A stretch of DNA of 8,148 nt from assembly GCA_016303175.1 (NCBI GenBank), contig JAEDMF010000072.1, positions 1 through 8,148 of the forward strand. Reading direction: 5' to 3'. Each line of letters starts with the position of its first letter. Positions within the stretch are counted from its first letter, which is position 1. Both the position numbers and the translations under genes were made by a program. The notes below the pieces were generated by a model. It saw only the letters and a list, made by a program, of their open reading frames with translations. It did not search any database and was not told where the DNA came from. Source of the DNA: Bacteroidales bacterium (GTDB lineage Bacteria > Bacteroidota > Bacteroidia > Bacteroidales > UBA932). Shown in pieces: positions 1-6,692 of the stretch.

Positions 1-1853
1 AGAACGGCACCCAATATGTCATTCGGGGCAAGCTCTTTGCCGATTGCACCGGAGACGGCTCTCTGGGCTATCTCGCCGGCGCCAGCTACCGTATGGGAGC
101 CGAAGATGCTGCTGAATACGGAGAGGCTTTTATGCCGGACAAGAAGACATACGGGGAACTGCTGGGCCACAGCATACTTTTCTATATGAAGGATGCCGGC
201 CACCCCGTAAAATATACTGCTCCGGATTTTGCGCTCAAAAATGTGGAGGAACAGATTCCAAAATTGAAGAATCCGCAGTATTTCAACATAGCCCAGCACG
301 GTTGCAAATACTGGTGGCTGGAGTATGGTGGACGTCTGGATACGGTAAGAGACACTGAGGAAATCAAGTTTGAACTCTGGAAAGTGGTCTATGGCGTTTG
401 GGATTACATCAAGAACTCCGGCAAATTCCCTCAGGCAGAGAACCTGACTCTGGAATGGGCAGGCCTTTTCCCCGGCAAGAGGGAAAGCCGGCGTTTTCTG
501 GGCCTTTACACCCTTTGTCAGCAGGACATAATCGAGCAGAGGCAGCACTATGATGCAGTTTCTTATGGAGGTTGGGCTATTGACCTCCATCCCTCCGACG
601 GCGTTTATGCCGGCGGCAATGCCTGCAATCAATGGCATAGCAAGGGCGTGTACCAGATTCCCTACAGATGTTATGTCAGCGCTGACGAGGACAATCTCTT
701 CATAGGCGGGCGCATAATGTCCACCAGCCATATAGCCAACGGTTCCACCCGCGTGATGTGTACTGCTGCCCTTGGTGGAGAGGTCATAGGCACTGCCGCA
801 TCCTTGTGCTTGAAGAACGCCTGTACGCCGGCCGCCCTTGCCGCAGAGGACAGAATCCGCGGTTTGCAGAGCCTGCTCGTGCAGAACGGCAATTTCCTGC
901 CGGGCGTGGAGGTGTCCTGCCCGGGTATGCTCCCGGACGAAGTGAAGCTTGAAGTCTCATCCGTGCTTGAATTGACGGAACTGGAGTGGAACGGGGAGTG
1001 GCTTGCCCTTGAATGTGCCGCTGCCGAACTGATACCGGTCAGTGACAAGGTTCCTGCAATGCGGATCAAAGTGAAGGCTGATGCTCCCACTACGCTCAGG
1101 GTCGAACTCAGGTCATCTCTGAACCGGAGCAACTACACTCCGGATAGGACAGATGCCTTCGCTGAATATGAGCTTTGTGAAGGAGTGAATGAAATTCGGC
1201 TGGATTTCGGAATTTCCTATGACAGTTCACGCTATGTTTTCGTATGTTTTGCGGCCAACCCCGTTGTCAGCCTGCCTTTGAGCGATGTCATAGTCACCGG
1301 AGTGAAGGCCGTGTACAATCAGTTCAATCCGGCAGTCTCCAATTTCGGAAAACAGGAAGCTCCGGAGGGCATAGGCGTGGAGTCTTTTGAATTCTGGTGC
1401 CCCAAGCGCCGTCCTTTCAGTTCAAATCTGGCAATGCAATTCGAGCAGCCTCTCAATGCTTTTGGGCCCGAAGCTTTGCGCAACCAGTATTTCCGCCCCT
1501 ATCTGGCTCCCAATGCTTGGGTAGCCGATTCCCGGGATGAACATCCCTGTATAAGACTCACTTGGCCTCAGAAGCGCAGGATTTCTTCTCTGACCTTGTT
1601 TTTCGATACCGATGCGGACAATGCGATGGAGACAGTCCAGATGGGCCATTATGATGCCGTAATGCCCTGTTGTTACAGGAATTACGAAGTCATCGGCGAC
1701 GATTCCGTGTCACTGAGGCAAGTGGAAGGCAATCATCAGAGCCGTAATGTGCTGGTGTTCGACAAGGAAATCGTGACGGATACCCTGTCCGTACGTTTCG
1801 ATTCTCTTGGCCCCAAGCGTCTGTGCGGTCTTATGGGGATATTAGTCAATTGA
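1..1853 (+). CDS. FAD-dependent oxidoreductase, FAD_oxidored (PF12831-like) family, 5'-truncated by window edge
   Basis: Probable flavoprotein oxidoreductase; substrate unknown. The frame is open from base 3, so the gene starts outside the window and 616 residues are visible (numbered here from base 3). Seen: a DCTGDGSLGYLAGA motif at about 14-27, as in FAD-binding folds of this family; GGWAIDLHP at 189-197; and the C-terminal flavin-binding stretch NLFIGGR (231-237), followed by STSHIANGSTRVM and a Gly/Ala-rich helix to about 269. The N-terminal dinucleotide-binding GxGxxG and any signal peptide are off the edge, so location (cytoplasm or periplasm) cannot be read. About 330 residues follow the flavin core. 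They look beta-rich and end in a discoidin/galactose-binding-like region (about 504-616: NAWVADSRD, LFFDTDADNAMETVQMGH). It ends in TGA, 25 nt before the symporter gene. Such proteins are often annotated only as 'FAD-dependent oxidoreductase' or, doubtfully, 'xanthan lyase'. The family call is firm; the reaction is not known. Confidence 0.88.
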   Translation, partial: NGTQYVIRGKLFADCTGDGSLGYLAGASYRMGAEDAAEYGEAFMPDKKTYGELLGHSILFYMKDAGHPVKYTAPDFALKNVEEQIPKLKNPQYFNIAQHGCKYWWLEYGGRLDTVRDTEEIKFELWKVVYGVWDYIKNSGKFPQAENLTLEWAGLFPGKRESRRFLGLYTLCQQDIIEQRQHYDAVSYGGWAIDLHPSDGVYAGGNACNQWHSKGVYQIPYRCYVSADEDNLFIGGRIMSTSHIANGSTRVMCTAALGGEVIGTAASLCLKNACTPAALAAEDRIRGLQSLLVQNGNFLPGVEVSCPGMLPDEVKLEVSSVLELTELEWNGEWLALECAAAELIPVSDKVPAMRIKVKADAPTTLRVELRSSLNRSNYTPDRTDAFAEYELCEGVNEIRLDFGISYDSSRYVFVCFAANPVVSLPLSDVIVTGVKAVYNQFNPAVSNFGKQEAPEGIGVESFEFWCPKRRPFSSNLAMQFEQPLNAFGPEALRNQYFRPYLAPNAWVADSRDEHPCIRLTWPQKRRISSLTLFFDTDADNAMETVQMGHYDAVMPCCYRNYEVIGDDSVSLRQVEGNHQSRNVLVFDKEIVTDTLSVRFDSLGPKRLCGLMGILVN

Positions 1854-1878
1854 TTGGAATACTTGCGAAACTTGAGTA

Positions 1879-3525
1879 ATGAATAATTTAGATTTGCTGA
1901 CAATAGTACTCTTCTCGCTTGGAGTACTCGCGACGGGCTTGTCCTTCTCCCGCACAGGCAAGGACATGAAAAGCTTTTTCTCCGGAGGAGGCAACGTAGG
2001 TTGGGGGCTCGGGGGACTTTCCCTGTTTATGGGCTTCTTTTCCGCGGGCACCTTCGTAGTCTGGGGTTCCATTGCTTATTCATACGGCATTGTGGCCATA
2101 ATCATACAGCTGACTATGGCAGTGGCCGGCTTTGCCGTGGGAACTTGGATAGCCCCAAGGTGGCACAGGACAGGCTGCCTTACAGCGGCCGGTTACATTA
2201 CCGACCGTTACGGGGCAGGCACCCAGAAAATCTACACCTATATTTTCCTGGCTGTGTCCATCTTCACGACCGGCTCCTTCCTGTATCCCGTTGCCAAGAT
2301 TGTGGAAGTGTCCACCGGCCTGCCCCTGACTCTGTCCATATTGGCTCTGGGAGCATTCAGTATGATTTATGTCGCCCTCGGGGGTCTGAGGGGAGTGCTG
2401 GTGACCGACGTACTTCAATTCGTCATACTTCTGGCGGCCGTGGTTATAGTCATACCCCTGTCCTTTGACAAGATAGGCGGTATTTCCGAGTTCTTCTCCA
2501 AAGCCCCCGAAGGCTTCTTCGAGCCTTTCCGCGGCGAATACACTCCAGCCTTCATCTTTGCCTTCTGCATTTACAATATGTTCTTCCTCGGAGGAAACTG
2601 GGCCTATGTCCAGAGATATACCTCCGTCAGGACGGAGAAGGATGCCAGAAAGACCGGATGGCTCTTCGGAGCGCTCTACACCATAAGCCCCGTGCTCTGG
2701 ATGTTGCCTCCGATGATTTACCGCATTTACAATCCGGACCTTGCCGGCCTGCAGAATGAAGACGCCTATCTGCTGATGTGCAAGGAGGCTATGCCTGACG
2801 GTTTGCTGGGGCTTATGCTCGGCGGAATGATATTCGCGACGGCCAGTTCCCTCAACGGAACCCTGAACATCTCTGCCGGCGTGTTCACCAACGACATCTG
2901 GAAGAGGCTCAGACCCCGCTCTTCAGAGAAGACGCTGATGAGGGTGGCAAGGTTGTCCACACTCGGCTTCGGTGCGCTTGCGGTGGCAGTGGCTCTGCTC
3001 ATCACTTCAATGGGAGGCATAGTCAATGTGGTAATCAGCGTGGCGGCCCTGACAGGTGTGCCTATTTATTTACCCCTTATATGGTCCCTTTTCTCTCGCC
3101 GAATCACTGCGAAGCACGTTCTTTCCATAACTTTCACTAGCCTCGGCATCAATTTGATTTTCAAATTTCTGGTACCTGCCCTTGCCGGCTGGTCGCTTTC
3201 CCGCGGGGCTGAGATGATGGTTGGCAGCCTTGTTCCGGCAGCCTTGCTGGCAGTATGTGAGCTCTATCTGAAATTCAAAGGATTCACCGATCCCGGATGG
3301 CTTGCCTACAGCCGGCAGAAAGCGGCTCGTGAGCCTGAGCAGCAGGACAATCATACCGAACGCTACACTTTGAAGGTCCTTGGTATTGCCATAGCTCTTT
3401 CCGGTGCCGGCATTGCCCTGCTGGGCATATTGTCGGACGGCAACAAACTCGTGCCTTCGGCAGTCGGCATCCTGCTCTGCCTGATAGGAATACTGCTTCT
3501 ATACAGAGCTCTCAAACGCAAATGA
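1879..3525 (+). CDS. Sodium:solute symporter (SSS family, TC 2.A.21)
   Basis: Inner-membrane sodium-coupled importer of a small solute (family members carry sugars, sialic acid, inositol, proline and others). The 548-residue protein is complete. An in-frame TGA at 1873-1875 leaves ATG 1879 as the earliest ATG start. Family signatures seen: GGLRGVLVTDVLQF at 168-181, NWAYVQRY at 240-247, and GGMIFATASSLNGTLN at about 315-330. Ser323-Ser324 in the last sit where SSS proteins place Na2-site hydroxyls, so sodium coupling is likely. I count about 15 hydrophobic segments: 13 in the core, then a charged linker (about 465-496, rich in Lys, Arg, Glu, Gln), then two more helices (about 497-518 and 525-545), ending RALKRK. 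The gene lies 25 nt after the FAD enzyme and overlaps the SusC start by 4 nt, so its cargo is probably the product of that import system. Specificity cannot be read from sequence alone; a sugar or sugar acid is only a guess from context. Confidence 0.93.
   Translation: MNNLDLLTIVLFSLGVLATGLSFSRTGKDMKSFFSGGGNVGWGLGGLSLFMGFFSAGTFVVWGSIAYSYGIVAIIIQLTMAVAGFAVGTWIAPRWHRTGCLTAAGYITDRYGAGTQKIYTYIFLAVSIFTTGSFLYPVAKIVEVSTGLPLTLSILALGAFSMIYVALGGLRGVLVTDVLQFVILLAAVVIVIPLSFDKIGGISEFFSKAPEGFFEPFRGEYTPAFIFAFCIYNMFFLGGNWAYVQRYTSVRTEKDARKTGWLFGALYTISPVLWMLPPMIYRIYNPDLAGLQNEDAYLLMCKEAMPDGLLGLMLGGMIFATASSLNGTLNISAGVFTNDIWKRLRPRSSEKTLMRVARLSTLGFGALAVAVALLITSMGGIVNVVISVAALTGVPIYLPLIWSLFSRRITAKHVLSITFTSLGINLIFKFLVPALAGWSLSRGAEMMVGSLVPAALLAVCELYLKFKGFTDPGWLAYSRQKAAREPEQQDNHTERYTLKVLGIAIALSGAGIALLGILSDGNKLVPSAVGILLCLIGILLLYRALKRK
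3522..3525 (+). other. ATGA start/stop overlap between symporter and SusC genes
   Basis: The last codon of the symporter (TGA, 3523-3525) overlaps the first possible SusC codon (ATG, 3522-3524). A ribosome finishing the symporter could restart on SusC, which would tie the amounts of the inner- and outer-membrane importers together. A second in-frame ATG at 3537 could be used instead. No clear Shine-Dalgarno is seen before either, as is usual in Bacteroidota. The overlap is seen directly; the coupling is inferred. Confidence 0.6.
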
Positions 3526-6500
3526 CAAGTACTAATATGAATACAAGACAACTCATTAAAGTTCTTTTCACAGCCCTTCTCGTCTTTCTGTCCGCATCGC
3601 AGTCCGATGCGGCCGCCCAGGGACGACGTAAGATAGAAGGAACGGTTCTCGACGCCGCAAGCGGTGAGCCCGTTATAGGAGCATCCCTTGCCCTTTCAGG
3701 CGGAAAGATAGCCGCCATAAGTGATTTGGACGGTAATTTCGTACTGGAATTGTCGGATGCTGACAAGGAACTTACAGTCTCCTGCATCGGATACAAGACG
3801 GAGAAGGTGGCTCTGAAAAATGAAGGACGCCTGATTGTTCGCATCAGACAAGATGCGGAACTGCTTGAAGAGGTTGTGGTCATAGGCTACGGCACTACCA
3901 CCCGAAAGGATCTGACCGGTTCAATCGGGCGGGCTGACGTGAACGAAATGGTCAAGGCCCCGGTTGCCAACTTTGAGGAGATGCTTGCGGGCCGTGTGGC
4001 TGGTGTCTCGGTAACGTCTTCTGACGGTCAGCCTGGCAGTGATTTGAATATAGTCATACGTGGTGCCAACTCTGTAACCCAGGACAATTCGCCGCTCTAT
4101 GTGGTTGACGGCTTCCCTATGGAGTCTGCGGTGGGGTCCACTTTGCTCAATCCTGAGGAAATAGAGTCCATCGACATACTCAAGGATGCTTCCGCCACCG
4201 CCATCTATGGAGCCCGTGGAGCCAACGGCGTAGTGCTCATCACCACCAAAAAGGGTAAAATCGGCGCGCCTACCGTGACCTACAACGGCTGGGTTGGTGT
4301 GCAGAGCGTAACCAAACGTATGGAAATGATGAGTCCCTACGAATTTGTCCGCTACCAGATTGAACTGAACCCCTCGGTATATGAACCCCTTTATCTCCAG
4401 GATGGAGTGCGCGACCTTGACTGGTACAAGACGGCCCAAGGAGTGGACTGGCAGGACCTGCTATTCCGCAATGCCTTGGTACACAATCACAACATCTCTG
4501 TCAGGGGAGGCAACGAAAAGACAAGGTATTCGGTATCAGGCTCGGCCAACGACCAGCAGGGTGTCATCCTGAACAGTGGCTACAAGAAGTATCAGGCCAG
4601 AGCCGTCATTGACCAGAATATAGGCAAAAGGATTAAGGTGGGCCTCAATATGAACTACACTTTTACCAAGAAATACGGTACCATAGTTTCCGAGTCTGAG
4701 TCCAGTCCCACCGCCAGCCTGATGTATAGCATCTGGGGCTACAGACCCGTGGCGGGCATAAACGACGAAGACCTGCTGAACAATCTTTTCGACGATGCCA
4801 CAGATCCCACCAGAGATTACCGCATCAACCCCTATATGGCGGCCGAGAATGAGTACAATCCTCTATATACCCACAATTTCCTGGGCAATGCCTACGTAGA
4901 AGTGAAGATACTCGAAAACCTTGTGCTCAAGGTGACGGGGGGCTACAACAGGATAAGCCAGCGCAGGGAAGTGTTCTTCAATTCAAGTTCCAGAGGCGGC
5001 CATATATACACCAACAACAAGGTGAACGGCTCCATCACCAATATCGAGAGGAACAACTTCCTGAATGAGAATACTTTGACCTACAGTCCCAAACTGCCGC
5101 GCAGCCACAACCTGAAGATACTGGCCGGTTTCACCCTGCAGCAGTCGGACTATTTCTCAAATGCCGTATATGCCATCAACATTCCCAACGAGAGCCTCGG
5201 CATAGCAGGTCTGGATCAGGGTGAAGTGACCACCATCCCTGTCACTAAAACCTCAAACTCCCTGATGTCCGCTCTTGCGCGAATAGACTACAATTACAAA
5301 TCCCGTTACCTCATCACCCTCTCGTTCCGAGCCGACGCATCCTCCAAGTTCTCGCCCCAGAACCGCTGGGCCTACTTCCCTTCGGGCTCCGTGGCCTGGT
5401 CTTTCGGTCAGGAGGACTTTATGAAGAGCCTGAAATGGTGGAATGTCGGCAAACTTCGGCTGGGCTTCGGCAGTACCGGAAACAACAGGGTAACGGACTA
5501 CGCTTCTCTCAGTTCTATGGAAATCACTTCCGATTCCGGCTACAGCATTGCCGGCGTACCCTACAAGGGCGTTGTGCCCAAGGTGCTTGGCAACAAAAAC
5601 CTCAAATGGGAGACTACTGTGCAGGCCAATGCGGGTCTGGATCTGGCCTTTTTGGACGAAAGAATAGAACTCACGGTGGATGCATATTGGAAGAAGACGA
5701 AGGATTTGCTGTTGAATGCCACTCTGGCTCCCAGTATGGGCTACCTGCAGGCATACAAGAACGTGGGCAGCGTGTCCAACAGAGGTCTGGAAATCACCCT
5801 CAATACCCAGAATGTGAAGACTGGCGATTTTCTGTGGACCTCCAGTTTCAACATTTCCTTCAACCGCAACAAGGTGCTTTCCCTCAATGAAAATGAGCCG
5901 AGTCTGGCCACGAGGGTGACTTGGGGCAATTTCAACAATGCTTATCCCTATATCGCCATACCTGGAATGCCGGTAGCTATGTTTTACGGCTATCTCTTCG
6001 ACGGCATTTACCAGTATGAGGACTTCAACAAAATTGGGGACAGCTATGTTCTCAAGGACGAAGTCCCCAACAACGGTAATGCAAGGGAAAGCATACAGCC
6101 CGGCGATATCAAATACAAGGACATCAATGCTGACGGCAAGGTGGACATGTATGACCAGACCATCATAGGCAACCCCAATCCCAAGCATATCGGCGGTTTC
6201 AACAACTATTTCCAATACAGGGGGCTGGATCTGAGCATATACTTCCAGTGGAGTTACGGCGGCAAGATAATGAATGCCAACCGCATCGAGTTCGAGGCAG
6301 GGGAGCCTACCGCGAGAACCTCACTGAATATGTTCGCCTCCTATGCGGACCGCTGGACTCCGGAAAACCCCTCCAATACTCTCTACAGGGTAGGCGGCCA
6401 GGGACCTGCAGTGTATTCTGACAGGACCATAGAAGACGGTTCTTGGTTGAGGCTCAAAACTTTGCAGCTCGGCTACCGTTTTCCCGCAAAGTGGATGAAG

Positions 6501-6680
6501 AAAATCAAGCTGAAGTCCTTGAGAGTATATTTCTCGGCCCAGAATCTCTTTACGATTACTTCCTATTCCGGCCTGGATCCTGAGGTGTCCACCCGCCCGA
6601 CAGCGCTGACACCTTCATTCGACTGGTCGGCCTACCCTCGCGCCAGAACATTTTCTGGTGGGCTCGAAGTATCATTCTAA
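3522..6680 (+). CDS. SusC-type TonB-dependent outer-membrane receptor
   Basis: Outer-membrane 22-strand barrel that imports a glycan or similar bulky ligand, with the downstream SusD protein as its lid; energy comes from TonB/ExbBD. Order of parts in 1052 residues: signal peptide about 1-32 (hydrophobic LIKVLFTALLVFL, probable cut after the AAA at 30-32, before Gln33); carboxypeptidase-regulatory-like domain about 38-115 (IEGTVLDAASGEPVIGA); TonB-box-like EEVVVIGYGT about 116-125; plug with the SusC signature DILKDASATAIYGARGANG at 218-236; barrel from about 250 to the terminal Phe (LEVSF), the usual BAM recognition end. An EF-hand-like loop, D867-x-N-x-D871-G-K-V-x-x-x-D878, lies in the barrel part and is common in SusC proteins. 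There is no N-terminal STN domain, so direct signalling to a FecR anti-sigma partner is not expected. Start: ATG 3522 overlaps the symporter stop; ATG 3537 (Met6) is an in-frame alternative that also leaves a good signal peptide. Length is normal for the family. Confidence 0.96.
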   Translation: MTSTNMNTRQLIKVLFTALLVFLSASQSDAAAQGRRKIEGTVLDAASGEPVIGASLALSGGKIAAISDLDGNFVLELSDADKELTVSCIGYKTEKVALKNEGRLIVRIRQDAELLEEVVVIGYGTTTRKDLTGSIGRADVNEMVKAPVANFEEMLAGRVAGVSVTSSDGQPGSDLNIVIRGANSVTQDNSPLYVVDGFPMESAVGSTLLNPEEIESIDILKDASATAIYGARGANGVVLITTKKGKIGAPTVTYNGWVGVQSVTKRMEMMSPYEFVRYQIELNPSVYEPLYLQDGVRDLDWYKTAQGVDWQDLLFRNALVHNHNISVRGGNEKTRYSVSGSANDQQGVILNSGYKKYQARAVIDQNIGKRIKVGLNMNYTFTKKYGTIVSESESSPTASLMYSIWGYRPVAGINDEDLLNNLFDDATDPTRDYRINPYMAAENEYNPLYTHNFLGNAYVEVKILENLVLKVTGGYNRISQRREVFFNSSSRGGHIYTNNKVNGSITNIERNNFLNENTLTYSPKLPRSHNLKILAGFTLQQSDYFSNAVYAINIPNESLGIAGLDQGEVTTIPVTKTSNSLMSALARIDYNYKSRYLITLSFRADASSKFSPQNRWAYFPSGSVAWSFGQEDFMKSLKWWNVGKLRLGFGSTGNNRVTDYASLSSMEITSDSGYSIAGVPYKGVVPKVLGNKNLKWETTVQANAGLDLAFLDERIELTVDAYWKKTKDLLLNATLAPSMGYLQAYKNVGSVSNRGLEITLNTQNVKTGDFLWTSSFNISFNRNKVLSLNENEPSLATRVTWGNFNNAYPYIAIPGMPVAMFYGYLFDGIYQYEDFNKIGDSYVLKDEVPNNGNARESIQPGDIKYKDINADGKVDMYDQTIIGNPNPKHIGGFNNYFQYRGLDLSIYFQWSYGGKIMNANRIEFEAGEPTARTSLNMFASYADRWTPENPSNTLYRVGGQGPAVYSDRTIEDGSWLRLKTLQLGYRFPAKWMKKIKLKSLRVYFSAQNLFTITSYSGLDPEVSTRPTALTPSFDWSAYPRARTFSGGLEVSF

Positions 6681-6692
6681 ATCCGACAGAGT

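Noticed and set aside
671..1132. Minus-strand open frame of 153 codons within the flavoenzyme gene
   Set aside because: Antisense shadow; the Ser/Thr-rich translation has no motif, and the plus strand here encodes the conserved NLFIGGR flavin-binding region.
1846..1878. Possible terminator or promoter between the flavoenzyme and symporter genes (palindrome TCAATTGA, repeated ACTTG)
   Set aside because: The 25-nt gap holds only an 8-base palindrome overlapping the stop codon, with no stem-loop plus T-run and no good -33/-7 Bacteroidota promoter pair.
2001..2468. Plus-strand open frame of 155 codons in another frame of the symporter gene
   Set aside because: Rich in Arg, His and Gly with no hydrophobic or domain pattern, while the main frame carries the SSS signature here.
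3921..4439. Minus-strand open frame of 172 codons opposite the SusC plug
   Set aside because: It covers the highly conserved SusC plug signature on the other strand; no motif in its own translation.
5253..6215. A 320-codon open frame on the minus strand inside the SusC gene
   Set aside because: It lies wholly antisense to a strong SusC reading frame with clear family motifs, and its translation shows no recognisable domain. Codon bias of the sense gene is enough to keep it open.
6681..6692. Separate promoter or ribosome site for the SusD gene
   Set aside because: Only 12 nt separate the genes and no Shine-Dalgarno or promoter element can be made out; co-transcription with SusC is the simpler reading.
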